Source of the DNA: Tricholoma matsutake
Taxonomy: Eukaryota > Basidiomycota > Agaricomycetes > Agaricales > Tricholomataceae
NCBI GenBank assembly: GCA_026075535.2
Contig: AP026546.1
Span: forward strand, 8,370,001-8,434,000
DNA: 64,000 bases
Reading direction: 5' to 3'
The notes under the pieces were generated by a model, which worked only from the letters and a program-made list of their open reading frames with translations, made no database searches and was not told where the DNA came from. Positions 1 to 12,273 of the stretch are shown here, piece by piece (positions within the stretch are counted from its first letter, which is position 1; every line of letters starts with the position of its first letter). Made by a program: the position numbers and the translations under genes.

Positions 1-299
1 ACCGTTTTGTTACACAGGTACAGCGAAGGATTGGTCGATCATCGATGTCCTGCATAACATTTCCTGTCCGACGCTGATCATTAGCGGGGTGAACGACGAG
101 GTCACAGAGCCCACAGTCCTACCCTGGTTTACCAATATTCCAAAGGTGAAATGGGTGGAGCTACAGAATAGCACGCATCTTCCCATGTATGAGGAACCGG
201 ATAAGTGTGTACAGTTTGAGCGATCTTGTATTTCACTTGATTGAACTTTTCATCAGATACTTCAAGGTCATCCTGGATTTCCTGAACTTACCGGTGTGA
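1..299 (+). CDS. Proline iminopeptidase-type alpha/beta hydrolase, C-terminal exons (partial)
   Basis: The gene enters from the left edge. The window may open in an intron whose acceptor is the CAG ending at 17; coding then runs 18-204, a 52-nt intron spans 205-256 (GTGTGT..CATCAG), and the last exon 257-299 ends in TGA. The translation carries a KDWSIIDVLHNI segment, a CPTLIISGVNDEV strand containing the catalytic-Asp position, and an NSTHLPMYEEPDKY segment with the catalytic His. That is the standard end of proline iminopeptidase / proline-specific peptidase family S33 proteins, which remove N-terminal proline from peptides or hydrolyse related amides. The nucleophile Ser lies outside the window. 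Without the intron the frame would stop at 242-244 and lose the conserved YFKVILDFL tail, so splicing is favoured. The exact substrate cannot be told from the C-terminus. Confidence 0.8.
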
Positions 300-814
300 T
301 ACCAGGAGTCGGGTAGCTTGTACCTTCCAACGCTTAAAAACTAGGCTCACAGGGCTCTGCAGAAGATACTTGGAGATTCCGTCGCGCGGCCTGCAACTGG
401 ACGCTATTAACTAATTGTGGCGGGCTGCCACATCCACGTCAAGCGTGACAGAAGTCAAATTTTTTGAAGCCACTAACGGTTGGTACTACGTAAAGTTTGT
501 GTAGCTGGTGATTCAGAGTACTTAATTGGCAACTACGATAGCTGGAATCTGAGCTTGAGCGATCAATGTGCGCACTGCGAGTCGATATCGCTATTTGATG
601 GCCTCTTAAGCTCAGCACGTTATATAGATGCAACGAGTGTGGTCAACCTACCTCGGTTTCATTCCCACTATCCGTACAAGCTCTACGTCCAGCAGCGTTG
701 TTCAATTCATTTCGGTATGTGAAGAATGGGCTTCTACTTATTCCGCGAGTTGCAAACTGATCCGCTCGTCCTCGGTGCCTGAAACTTTTAACCCTATTTT
801 TATCATAACAGCCC
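300..814. other. Intergenic interval
   Basis: This lies between the hydrolase stop and the tetraspanin start. No supportable coding segment is visible in any frame. It should hold the hydrolase 3' end and the tetraspanin promoter and 5' leader, but no core promoter element is convincing. Confidence 0.5.
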
Positions 815-2277
815 ATGGAAAACTTACCGTAAGGACTTAACTTATCACCTATACTTGTACTAATCCTCATCACAGTTCTTTGAGGCGCTCAGCCGAATCC
901 TCTCATTCAAACACAGGTTCAACCCACCCGATGTTGCCAAGCATCAACGCGCCTCTCGACCCTCCTAGCGCCCCATTCGCCAACTCTGCGGGCACACAAC
1001 CAACTTCTTCTCGCTCAGCATCCTCATTCAATCCTCGTTCAGCATCCCCATTCAAGAAGGGGAACGGAGACACTGAGACCAGCAGTGTTTCACTCAGCGT
1101 TAACTACTTGCCGACCAAGTTTTCCAACACTCTTTTGACGGCTGGCCCAAGAAAGCGTAAAGCAGGCAAAATCGATGAGCCTACAATGCCGAAAATAGGA
1201 GGTGGGGTCGAGGCATTCAGGTCTGGTGAGGCGAGGATGCCTGGCCAGAGCGATGAGGACTACGATGGTGTCTCAGGTGGCTTATTTAGGGGAGGTGAAG
1301 CTGCCCCTCGCAAACTTCGCTGGAACGCTTTCAAGTGGATTTTATTCACTGCCAACTGTTTTGTAGGTCAATCATTTTCCTGAAGTCTAATCTTGACTAA
1401 CGTGCCGCTTCTCACAGTTGTCGGCGTACACCCTCACAGCACTCATCTTTACCCTCCTAACGTGGTTTAACATCTGGAAACACGCAGATGTCGTGCGTGT
1501 CGGTAACGAAACCGAACTCATCATCTCTACCCTCGCCGCTGTCCTCGGCATCATCACCTCACTCGTTGGATGGGCCGGAATTCTCCTTAACAACCGCTCC
1601 TTCCTTGCCATCTACACATTCCTTCTGTGGATCACTTTCATCTTCCTCGTTATGCCGGGCTACCTCACCTACAAGCGCCGGACGTTCAACCTCGAAGGAA
1701 AAATCAACGCACAGTGGTCCCGAGACCTCGGCGCAGAGGGCCGCCTTCGCATCCAGAACCAGCTTCGCTGCTGCGGGTACTTCTCCCCATTCGTCGAGGC
1801 AACGGTTAGCCAAACATGCTACGCGCGCAGCATTCTTCCTGGCTGCAAGCTGCCTTATATACGATTTGAGCGCATGGTACTACGGAGATGGTATACAGTG
1901 TCGTTCTCGCTCGTCCCGTTGCATCTGGTGATTATCCTTGCGGGCTTACTTTGTTCGAACCACGTCACATATCGATTTGGGAAAGGTATGATGCCCAAGG
2001 CTTATAGACTCAGCATGAACAGTATGGCTGTGATCATGGATACTTATGCCAAGTTCGTTTTTCCGTTTTTCTTCCTCCTTTCGTTCTCTGACTCGCTATC
2101 AGCCAACTTGCAGAACAATATGGCTCCGATGTGGCGACCGAGATAGTTGCTCGTTCTCGGTCCAACTTACAGTTGAATGCAATGCCAACAATGCCCTATG
2201 TACAAGGACGAAGTCCCTCCTACAGCCACAGCAAATATGACTCGATAGGTGGGCGAGGCCCAGAGACCGTTTCGTGA
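815..2277 (+). CDS. TSP2: Tetraspanin, basidiomycete Tsp2 type (complete, four exons)
   Basis: Exons 815-828, 876-1362, 1418-2052 and 2103-2277 give a 436-residue protein. The introns are 47, 55 and 50 nt with GT..AG ends. The ATG at 815 was chosen because its 14-nt exon joins in frame to the next one; an in-frame ATG at 931 is the alternative. The N-terminal ~165 residues are Ser/Pro/Gly-rich and cytosolic. Four membrane segments follow (starting WNAFKWILF, LIISTLAAV, FLAIYTFLL and WYTVSFSLV). The large extracellular loop between the third and fourth has the diagnostic CCG motif (LRCCGYFSPF) plus further cysteines (SQTCYARS, LPGC). The tail GKGMMPKAYRLSMNSMAVIMD is typical of Tsp2. Tetraspanins organise membrane microdomains; in plant-pathogenic ascomycetes a relative (Pls1) acts in appressorium function, but a role here is not shown. 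The gene looks intact. Confidence 0.93.
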
Positions 2278-4057
2278 AAAAGCTTCTTTTGTCGATCTTT
2301 CCTTCTTTCTTTCTTGCAGCACGTTTAAACTTATGCACGCAACACGAACTTGTCTCTTGAGAACGGGTACAAAGACATTACCCACTTTTTTTCGCTAAAA
2401 TACATGGATGCGTTCTCGGTTGCCATGTCGTTGTTTCTTGCGACCGATGTAACTGTCTAGAGTATGATAACACGATTCGATGCATTCACCTAATTTGCCA
2501 CGGTGATATATGATTGACAAATCGATTTAAATTCGTTCAGTTGTCGTCCTCCCATTTCCTCTACCAATTCATAGTAATAAAGCTGTTCGGAAAAACCATA
2601 GAAGGGCCGATGGCTGGATTGGTATCACGTAGCTTGTGCAGAAACCGTCCAGAAATTCGAACGAAAAATATTCTAGGAAAATGCAACAAAATTTGCGAAT
2701 GAAGCGACGGGAGTCTTGATTCAAACTAGAAGCATTCCAGAGCATATATTTTTCAGGAGACACTGTTTGCGATCATTCAATTTCGAATGTATAGGACTGG
2801 CGCCGTCAATGGTGCGATATTAGTGTCATCGGTGTTGTGTCTGCTTCAGAGCCTCCAGGGAATCCCGAATCGTATGCTCCAACGTGAGTGATAGTATATT
2901 GGGATGATGAGAACGAAAGCCAAATAGGTCATTTGTGGTCAGTCGAGAGTCATTACGAAAATGAAGGACCGTCAAGGCAGGAAGGTACGGCGCGGACATG
3001 ATCGCGGTTCCGGATTGTCGTCGAAATCGGCACGTCCCAGGTCATTTAGAGAGTATTCTGAACAAGCGTCCAGCTATTCCGCGCTTGTACCAATTCAAGA
3101 CCCTATACGATTGAAGAGGTGTACAGCCATCCAGTGTTATTAGATATAGCTGCTCCAATAGGACCCAATGACAAAGGTCGCTTGCTTGGCGAGGGTGCTA
3201 AAAACGAGAAACACACCCGTAACAATGATCTTTCCTGGCCCCTATTGACATATCAGTTTTGAGGGGGATATTCGACCAGGAATCGGCCAAGATTCGGAAG
3301 GGTTCAGGGAGTGTTCTCCAACGCTATGATAGTAGAAAGACGACTAAACTGAGTTCGACTCGGAGTCACGCGTCTCTTGCGCGTCTCCCACACACAACAC
3401 ATGTTCTTCTTTCCAATCATTGATATCGATAAACCGTCAAGTGTACAATGTGTACAATTTCCATGACCCTATAGTTATAACTACTCTAGTCTGACGACGG
3501 CAGTATTGCTGTGTTCAACTTCATCGTTTTCGGAGACACCGATAGTGTCGTTGGTCGACCAAGGCTGGAATCCAGGGGATCCGAATCGCTGAAGTTTTCT
3601 GGTCTGTGTACCTAGGTGTTTGCAACGGATTCCAAACCTAAGGGCTCCCTAGCGATGGCTCCTCACCTTTAAGGCCTGTCCGGATGTGGGCTAGGCAATC
3701 TTTCCGATGCTTTGTTCTCTTCATGCCTCGATAAAACAAACGAACTTGGTTTATCCTCTTTCAAAGGGTAACGAAGCCTATCGTGTCAAATGTATTGTTT
3801 GGTTCTGGTTGTATTCGCCAAAAACAAAATGCCAGTGGTAATGTTCGAGGTCAGCCGCCTGGATACTTCTCTTCTTCGCTCTCCTGTGTCCACCTCCCAC
3901 TTTTCTCCTCACATTCCGCATAATACACTCCTTCAGAATAACGGTTATTACAGGTCAACACTCGTCTTGGTGAATTGACGTCGACTTGCAGCGTCGGCTG
4001 TGTCCTTACGTTCTGTAACCCATTGCCAGTAAGCAAAAGATCAACGTGACGCGAACC
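2278..4057. other. Intergenic interval without a supportable gene
   Basis: This begins with the likely 3' UTR of the tetraspanin gene. Several 60-70-codon ORFs occur (for example 2961-3143) but none shows splice context, low-complexity bias or recognisable motifs. I see no transposon termini. Confidence 0.5.
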
Positions 4058-4848
4058 ATGGACCACCTAGGTCGTGAGTATCTTTACTTGCTATTTTGAA
4101 CTCGCATGTTGATTAGAGTCGTTGAATACTTGTAAAGTCATCACTCTCCTGATCCCAGCCCTCCTCTTCATCGTTTTCTTGTGGTTTTTCATTTCACCCA
4201 TCTTGCTGGATAAGACCGTCATTGCACCTGTGGCTAGACGATCCAAAGATATTGACACAGGCCTCCATTCAATCGAGAACCAGGGCGAGCAGGCCTCTCT
4301 TCTTAACTGGATGCGACGGAGCTCACGGGGGAGATTCGCTGATACGGAAGGCAACCACCGACAACGTTAAGGATTCCTCTCAAAGGAGGTCAGAAGCGTA
4401 CCACCGATTCTCATTATCCACTTTTTTCGCTCGCAGCTCGCTAGTTTCACACATCGCACCTGTCACTCCCCCACCCATTTACACCGTAACTACTCCCGAT
4501 CAGTTCTCACCCACCGTCTCCTCTCCTCTCGCCCGACCTCCTCTGGAATGCGTACCATCAAGACAAGAGCGCATGTTGTCCGTACCGCGGATTTTCGTGC
4601 CCGCACGCCGTATTTCCCTCCGCTCCGTCTCCGGACCAACATTATCACCCACGATGTCGACCCTCCGCCCACAGATGGTTGCGCGATCAGTGTCCATCTC
4701 GGAAAGCACACTTCTCTCGCCCTCTAGTACGATCGCGAGTCTGTCTTCACGAATTCCGATGCCTTCAAAGGCGCTTATGCTCCCTCACGAGTCCCCTGGA
4801 TCCAATGTCATGTCGGAAATTTCCGGATGGCATTATAACCTCACCTAG
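4058..4848 (+). CDS. Hypothetical small single-pass membrane protein (uncertain model)
   Basis: The ATG at 4058 opens a 16-nt exon ending at a strong GTGAGTATC donor; the intron is 4074-4116. The second exon (4117-4365) encodes a hydrophobic segment VITLLIPALLFIVFLWFFI, a clear single membrane anchor near the N-terminus, followed by a basic RRSSRGRF stretch. A possible second intron, 4366-4444, would join a Ser/Pro/Arg-rich tail ending in TAG at 4848 (222 residues in all). Without that intron the protein stops at TAA 4367-4369 and is ~90 residues. A third frame across 4550-4830 also looks protein-like but contains stops, so the tail may be mis-modelled or the locus may be decaying. I recognise no family. 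Confidence 0.4.
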
Positions 4849-5347
4849 ATTATATGTGGATTATCACTCCCTCTCAGCTAGTATACTGGGCCCTAATGTG
4901 GAAAATCTATTACCTACATATGTAAACTACATTATTGAACTGAACCCGAGACTTGGTAGCTAGCTTAACATCAGTTCTGAGTGTCAATTTTAATGGGTTA
5001 TGGCGGTTACGTGGGTCACGTGGGTCATATTAGGTTATACTGTATTACATAATTTTGTGACACAGTATACGCATGCCGGTAATACAAACGAGGACAGACG
5101 CAATGCTCCCAATTGGTGGCAACTTTCCAAGGGAGAGCGCGTTCACCGAGAGAGAAATAAGGAGCAAGGGCACTGGTTACATCTTCTAGAACCTTACTCG
5201 TTGGGTCATACATATTACGACAGCTATCTTTTTTTTTTCCATTTATCATCTACGTTCAACCGTTTCAACTGTCTCATTCTCAGTATCTAAACATTATGTT
5301 ATTCTTGTTGTAAATATCTATGCGTCTCTTTATTATACTCTATCGCG
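4849..5347. other. Intergenic interval
   Basis: AT-rich sequence between the uncertain membrane-protein gene and the 3' end of the convergent ABC transporter remnant. No coding region is supported; the ORFs around 5000-5290 lack features. Confidence 0.45.
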
Positions 5348-8300
5348 TTATGTGTTTCGTATCTGTGTGGGTAGAAGAAGTGCGTGAAGATCCGTGGCAT
5401 ATCTAGCATTTGTCTTCTTGATTCGTCTGAAGGATGGGAGGAGGCTCCCAGTGCGAATACGGAATAAATACGTCAGGGCGAAAATGCAGAATACCTAGGT
5501 TGTTATGGCGAAATCAGTCTGTGTAAGACGGCCTTAGAATGAAGAAACAGACATTAAACGTTATGTATACCATCATGAACCCCAAATTCCGCCAACGATG
5601 GTTATAAAATATATCAAAGTTGGTTCCGATGAGCTCGTCTGTCGTGCGTACAGTGCAGAATTGGCAGGAAGAGGTTGCATTAGGGTTGGTCAGGTAGCCG
5701 CCTACACGAGATATAAATGGGGTCATATACTGGCCACATGACTGCCCAGATGGAGGTGTTATATTGACGAACTCGATCGGTGAACAGTTGACTTGTTGTC
5801 GACCGATAGCTGACAAGTCATCTTATGAAAAGCGATTTGGACCCGCGAGGAGAAACATACCTTGACCTAATATACCTTCTATCAGATACGAGAAAGGGGA
5901 AAGACGATGCCTAGAGAAATTATCATTATCAAGGATTTATGCAGACACGTCTAATTCATTTGATTACTTACATCCATTGCCACCAGCCCAGTACCCTGAA
6001 TGGCTGCAAAACTCCATTGCTATTGATTGCTTAATGTCGGACATGTGCGAGAGAAGATTTCTAGCAAGATACTCACAATACAACCACGAAGGTGAACAAT
6101 AGTGAAAACAGAATAGCCGCAATTTCCGCTGTAGGTGACACTGAAGCCACAGCCTTCAGGAAAGCGTCAGAAGGGGAGTAAAGAGTATGAAACTTGACGC
6201 ACCTATCCTATTGTCGTATAATACAGAGGGAACACAACGCCGTACATGAGGTACGATGTATCCAGCTCGGGAGGAGTCAAAGCCAACGGTCCAGTACCAA
6301 CAGAGAAAGAATATCGAGGACCCAAGAATATTCCAAGGTAATTCGGACAAGATCTGGGATGAGAGGAGTGCTGTCCAGCTGTACACACGACTCGGACGCT
6401 CGCGAACCTCATAAATTGTCCTCATGTAAATGTACGGAACCTGCAACTGGTTCGCAAGCGGAACACTTGAGTGCGACATGAGTATCTATAATGTAAATTC
6501 GTAGATTTATAGATCATACCTAAGGACGGTCGCGATGAAGATCGCCTACGAAACCGTTGCTGATGAGCAATCATTTCGCAAGAAAACTAAAATACGAACA
6601 AAAAGTTTGTTCTGGGTCCCTTGTTGGCTGTCTTGTGAGTGGAAGAATGTGAAACCAGTGAAGAGGCCTCCGAAGATATTGAGGGCTAGTTTTGCGATCA
6701 GATAATTCGGATCTCGCCAATGGGCCTCTGCATCGCGTTTCAGGAGTTGACCAGTCTGGTACAGCCATGGTGTCACAAACTGGGAATGGATGATAGCCTC
6801 GACTGGTGGACGATTGCGACCTTCAGAGTGGATGTTGTCCAAATCCCTTTGCAGCTCAGCTGCTGTCTTGGATGCACTCCAAATTTGATGCCAGTCTTGT
6901 TCGCTGGTTGCAGTTGCTCCGGCACCGATGACGTCGAGCATAAACTCGGCACTGGAGGCAGGAGGGTTGAGAATTCAGAAGTGTGACACAACGTACGGAT
7001 TCTCGTCTGGCTGACATTTGCGGGAACCATTGCTCTCCAAGTAGTCGATGAGTGTCGATGTGTTGTGGCCCAGGTCACCAAAAAAAACAGTCTGACCGCC
7101 TTTGCGCAGAAGGAGCAGTTTGTCGAATACCTAGAGATGTGGTTATAGGGTAAGCAACAAGAATATAGCAATTAGACAAACCTGGAAGAGTTCGGCAGAA
7201 GGCTGTATCGAACATGTGGGTGATGAGGATCTGCAGAATCAAATAGAGGAACGGTACCTGATGGATCCTGTAACAGTGTCAGATATGATCAAGAGCCGCA
7301 AAACGAAAGTGTACACACGTGCACAGAATTGCTTGACCATTGTCAGCAAGACTTCTCAGGAACGATATAATACTCCAAGCGCTCTGCGAATCAAGTCCTG
7401 ACGTCGGTTCATCCAAGAAAAGCAGCAATTTCGGCTAGAAACATCATCAGGAGGAAGCAACCGGCATACATTCATGTTAGACTCACTTTGGCCGCTAATT
7501 CAACACCAATCGTGGTTCGTTTCCGAAGCTCAACGCCTAAAGAGCCAACAGAAGCATCGGCATAAGCTTCCAGTCCACACATTCTCAAACACTTTTCAAC
7601 ACTAAGACATGAGGGTAAACAGTCACACTGGCTAATAAAAGGTAAGGTCTCACTATGCTTCTTTTTCTGCGATTGGAACCGAAGTAGGTTGGCGTAATTT
7701 GGCGGAGAAAAGCAGAGCTTCTCGGACAGTAGCGGTTGAGAGATGAGTATCCGACTGTTGGCAGTAACCGCTGCATCAGTTGCAAGTGGTCTCTACGAAG
7801 GATTGACCAGGGAGAGATCCTACCGTCGTACAGACCTGGTTGGCCAGCTGAACAGCTTCATAGCCGGGGCCCTGAGGTACAAGGCTGGAGCAAACACCCC
7901 TCAGAGTACGGAACTCATTTGTCAATAGCACCTCAAACCTAGGCATTCGATTCTGTTACGACACTAGAGAGGATTAGAGGTGAGCACGTACCCGTATCGA
8001 ATTGGCTATGGCGACCATAAAGCCATTAGAAAATCGTGTGATCGATAATAGCCGAACTCACGTTGATGTACGTTAGCCAACGCAGTGCTCCGATCATTGA
8101 CGGTTTGGGAATAACGTAACCTAAGCACTGTCAGCGCTGAACTATGCTTGATGCAGGGGCCATTTACCAGTGTAGATGACCATAGATATACCTGCAAATG
8201 TCTGCGCCATTGCTTCAGATTTGCATGCCGCGGCAAGTCCACGGAACCACGCTTTCGTAGCGAGTGCCATGACAAAGAGGAAGAGCATAAATATACTAAG

Positions 8301-8570
8301 TAGACGATTAGCACGAAAATAAGGCAGCTGTTACGAACAAGAATTGACTCTGATTGCCATGCATCAGTGCAAGTAGTATAATTAGTTGGAAAGCACTCAC
8401 CACCATGAAATATAGGACAACGCCAAATACGCCACTAGTGACGAATGTGATGGGCACGTCAACTAGAGTGAGGTCCAGGGCCAAGGCTTCTACGAATGGG
8501 TGATAAAGTGCGGCATTCTTATGCCTATGGATACCCGCGATCTTGCACAAAGGCAACAAGTTCCGAGCAC
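5348..8570 (-). pseudogene. PDR-type (ABCG) multidrug ABC transporter, 5'-truncated and internally deleted
   Basis: Read on the minus strand, small exons separated by ~50-nt introns match a pleiotropic-drug-resistance transporter. First membrane domain: HPFVEALALDLTLVDVPITF (~8480) and IPKPSMIGALRWLTYIN (~8090). Second nucleotide-binding domain: [16 protein letters not shown] (~7740), Walker B region [15 protein letters not shown] (~7400), [21 protein letters not shown] (~7080). Second membrane domain: AEFMLDVIGAGATATSEQDW (~6930) through PSRVYSWTALLSSQILSELP (~6350), SPIEF..PPSGQSCGQY (~5750) and ALTYLFRIRTGSLLPSF before TAA at 5348. Three lesions are visible. The first nucleotide-binding domain is absent. 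An in-frame TGA and a jump at ~7765 remove the linker and Walker A of domain 2. A one-base insertion near 6260 shifts frame between SSRAGY and YLMYGVVFPLYY. Functional PDR proteins are ~1,400-1,500 residues; this is a relic. Confidence 0.9.
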
Positions 8571-8700
8571 AGATGACATTGTTAAATTTATAGGGGTCAT
8601 CCCAAGCTTATCATTACCCGTTGAATCTCTCGAATCATAAACCAGTCTGTCCCTTACTTTCTTTATGATTATCTCATACTAACCATTTCTCTTCGTTCAG

Positions 8701-10654
8701 TGCTTCCTGCCGAAGAACTCGACAGTCACATTTGCTTTGCTAGAAGCTACGAGAGCTCTGTTGACGAGAGTGACGGTACCGAGTCGACCGCCTCCTCTCT
8801 GGGCTTTGGCAGCGACTCCATGTCCACTGCTACTTCCTCCACGCATGATCCGCACGCTGTATCCCAGGCGGAGGCTCAGGCCTACTATGCCGGCCTACCT
8901 TCTGAGCCCATGTTACTTTACCGCACAGGCAAGGAGCAGTGGTCCCCGCCCAAGGGACCTGAGGCCCAACGCCGTTTGAAGGAGCTGTGCGAAGTCTTCA
9001 CCCATCCAATTGCGAAGGTCTGGAACCACGACTTGGGCTGGAAGGTTGTCAAGGTTATGGACGCTCACACGGTCAGTTAATATCCATCATATCGTAGAGT
9101 TTGCTAACCGGGATTTCTAGATCCGCTTTACGACGATTGACGTCGTTCGTTTCAAGAAGGTCGAGGTCGACGAAGGGCCCGAGGATGAAGAAGACCCTGA
9201 GGGTGAAGAAGAGAGCGATGGTGAAGAAGAGGGTGATGGTGAAGAAGAGGGCGATTGTGAAGAAGAGAGCGAGGCTAAGAAACCGGTCATCAGTCCTGTC
9301 ACCATCTGGATTGGCGTCTTCCCCAACACTACCTCCCCTACGACTGCCCATAACGCGGCTCAGGACGTTTTAACCCTTCTCAAGGACTACCAGGTCACCG
9401 ATATCGACATCGAGTTCCGCGAGTCCATCTACATGCACGAGGTCGGTCCTCAGCTTCTCAGACCCGTCCATGACCTGGACCCACTTGTCGACGTCGTTAG
9501 TCCCCTCACTCCTGCCCTCGGCCTCGGCATCTCCACCAAGGCCAGGCCCGACGCTCAGGGGACGATGGCCCTCTACCTCGCCGAAGGTGGCAGCAGCGAT
9601 AGGCTCTTGGGTCTTTCGTGCCGTCACGTCCTCGTCGGATCCCATGTAGCCAACGTCGACTACGTTCACCACCGCAGTATGCCTCCTAAAGGCGTCCTCC
9701 TGCTCGGCAAGGGAGCGTTCAGCCACCTCGTCGATTCGATCAAACTCAGGATCGGAGTACACGGCCTCACGGTTCAGCGCTGGAGGGAGCAGATTGAAGA
9801 CTTCGAGGAGAGGGAGAGGGGCACCAACGATGTCGACGTTGAGGAGGCTAGGGCGGTCCGGATGGAGACCCAGGGGTTGGTGGACAAGGCAGAGAGGGCG
9901 ATAGAGGCACTCGGAGTGTTGCTCTATCAGATCAATAAGGACTGGAAGAAACTCAACAACCGTGTCCTCGGCCATATCCTCTACTCCCCAGCCATTACTC
10001 TCGGCGTCGGTGAACATTCTTTCACGGAGGACTGGGGAATTTTCAAGGTCGACCGCGCCAAGCTCGGTGACGGCTTCCAGGGCAATAAGATAGACCTCGG
10101 TGCGTTTTGACTATTCGATCAAGACCATCTACTCAACTAAATGTTATTTATATCTAGGAACGAAGCTGATGCCCGGCGAGTTTTCGGTCAAGTGTTACCC
10201 CCGCGGAGACACCAACTGGAAGTTCAAATATCCCAAAGATCGTCTGCTCCCACTTAGGGGCACCATCACCGACGAGTTGATGCGCAAACCCGACATGTGG
10301 GACAAGGTCGGCGAACCATGCTTGTTGGTGGTCAAGAGCGGCAATGCTACTGGCACCACCATTGGCCGCGCAAATGGCATCTTCTCCATCGTTCGCGACT
10401 ACTTCAAGGACATGTCCATCAACCAGACCTCCATGGAGTGGGCGATACTCAACTATGACAGCAAGTCGGAAGTCTTTTCAGAATGTGGCGATTCAGGCTC
10501 AGCAATTGCCGACATCCGTGGCCGTATCGGTGGCATGCTTACCGGCGGTTCTGGTAAAATGAAGTCCTCCGATATGACCTATGCCACGCCGTTCTGGTGG
10601 CTCCTCGAGCGTATCAAGGCCAAAGGGTTCCCAAACGTGCACGTCGTCACCTAG
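8701..10654 (+). CDS. Uncharacterised fungal protein with a GDSGS (trypsin-fold protease-like) C-terminal region
   Basis: Exons 8701-9071, 9121-10099 and 10158-10654 (introns 49 and 58 nt) give ~614 residues ending at TAG. The first exon is preceded by a good acceptor (CTTCGTTCAG), so a 5' exon with the start codon is missing from my model and may have been lost at the junction with the ABC relic. Order of features: Ser/Asp-rich N-terminus; a conserved block around WSPPKGPEAQRRLKEL and VWNHDLGWKVVKVMDAH; a long Glu/Asp/Gly-rich acidic run (9174-9288); then a region with LSCRHVLVGS (~9612) and SECGDSGSAIADIRG (~10480). The His-containing and GDSGS motifs resemble the catalytic His and Ser environments of PA-clan (trypsin-fold) serine peptidases; the Asp is not assigned. 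I recall this as a multicopy family in mushroom genomes of unknown role. No internal stops were seen. Confidence 0.75.
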
Positions 10655-12273
10655 GCATCTTGACATCAAGAATGACATTGAATACCTTTTTTTCTGTGAC
10701 TTCTTCTCTTTCTTCTATGCTCTTTTATCTCTCGGTTGGTTGTTGGTGGACCACCATTTAGGTCTATCTTTATTTTCCATCTCGCCTTTTCGTACTTACA
10801 ACCAACAACCTTGTCTAGGCCTTGGAGTAGTGGACTCATCGTTTAGATTCACCTCATTTCTGGCTCTCCTCCTTTTGCACAAGTTATGGCCTTGGCATCT
10901 TCCATACAACTTGACATGGTTTGCTGGACTGTTGGACATGCTCACCCATTCGAGCAGTATCTGGTAAACATATGCAGGCATCAACATCAAGGGGGTGTCA
11001 GCACCCAAATCCCACACATCAGGTGGGGGGGGGGGGGGGGGTTACAGAGGAGGTTACAGAGGACCTGCTAAAAAAATTTGACATTGGAGTTTTGAAAGGT
11101 CAGGTGATGTTTAGAGCTGCACATTCAGCTCCAAAACATGTTCTGTCTCTTGGTTTCACCACACAATACAGCAGATTCAGCCTCCAGCCCACACTCAGTG
11201 TTGTTCCTGACCTTCCCTAGTATATTATAATAATGCATTGGCATCATTGTACTGGAAATACCACCAAACCTAATCAATTCTTTCAAAGTATTTAAATTGT
11301 TGGAATTTGGGTTTGCAAGTTGCACAATGCTGCCCCATGTTATATGTTTTCTATATTTAGTTTCTTAGGTTTCTCATTATGGTTTGCAGTTGTGGTAGTC
11401 TGACACATGATCCGTTTGCCTCATGAGCTCACCAAGTAGTGTTGCCATGGCTTGAGCTATGTTTTTTGCTATCTTGGGAAATAAATTACATAAAATCACT
11501 AAATTATTTGAGGAGCTAGATCCCATCAAAAGCCAAGGGGTCTCCTGCCAACTCTAAGCAATCAGAGAAGTGGTTCCTGAAATATTCACGTAGCTTTGAA
11601 AGAGCAAGTGTGCTCATCCTTGCATTGTGTTGTACAAAAACAGTTTGGTAAACGAGGCACAAGGGGCCAAAATGTGCTAGGGAAAGGTTGGGGCCCCCTG
11701 TGCCTTGTTTACTGAACTGTTTTGGTATATAACGCAAGGACAAGCACACTTGCTCATCAAGAACATGTTGTCTACTCCACCAAACCGACTGCCAACACCA
11801 CCATTGTCAACGACAATCCAGGAGGCTTGCCACACTGCCCTCACACCCCTGTCCACTACCCTGACCTTGTCACTGTTCCCCAGTACCCTATCACGGTCCC
11901 CCACCAACTCATGCCTGCTCAACCCATTTGCACACTGCCCACTTCCCTTGTCATGGTTCCTCATCTCACCAGCTGGTCACTGTCCTCAACCAGCCCTGTC
12001 ACTGTCCCCAACACTGTCCCCTGATTCCTGTAACCGTCCAATTGTGACTCAGTGTTCTTGTGAACACGTAAAGTTACCTTTTGGTTACCATGACCACATC
12101 TACCTTGCCACACCTGCACCCCCCGGTCAAAAATTTGGAAGTATGAGAGAGTGTAAGAGTGTCTCTTACATCAGCACAGCAAGTCTTATCTACATCTGCA
12201 CCCAGTATCACATGTTAGTCCAGTAGTATATAGTCTACACTTTGAATACTTATACCGTATCTTAGTTTCCTCC
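10655..12273. other. Non-coding, repeat-derived interval
   Basis: This holds the 3' UTR of the GDSGS gene (T-rich to ~10880), an 18-base G run at ~11024-11041, a foldback hairpin (11602-11755) and a C-rich low-complexity stretch (~11765-12030) whose ORFs in several frames are simple Pro/Ser/Thr translations. No gene is supported. Confidence 0.5.
11602..11755. repeat. Foldback inverted repeat (arms ~66 bp)
   Basis: The left arm begins GAGCAAGTGTGCTCATCCTT at 11602 and runs to ~11668. The right arm, 11689-11755, is its near-complete reverse complement, with ~20 bp between them. Differences between the arms are mostly transitions. It could be a miniature foldback element or the precursor of a small RNA. 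No flanking duplication is obvious. Confidence 0.7.

Noticed and set aside
1418..2146. Tetraspanin ending at 2146
   Set aside because: Reading through the 2053-2102 intron replaces the conserved Tsp2 tail with Phe/Ser-rich sequence; splicing restores a family-like tail to 2277.
2961..3143. Small basic ORF
   Set aside because: Only 60 codons, no splice context, no motif; chance ORF is more likely.
9370..10017. 215-codon minus-strand ORF opposite the GDSGS gene
   Set aside because: It is the reverse-frame shadow of exon 2, whose plus-strand translation has conserved motifs and splice sites at both ends.
11705..12226. 173-codon Pro/Ser/Thr ORF
   Set aside because: C-rich low-complexity sequence open in several frames and starting within the arm of the foldback repeat.
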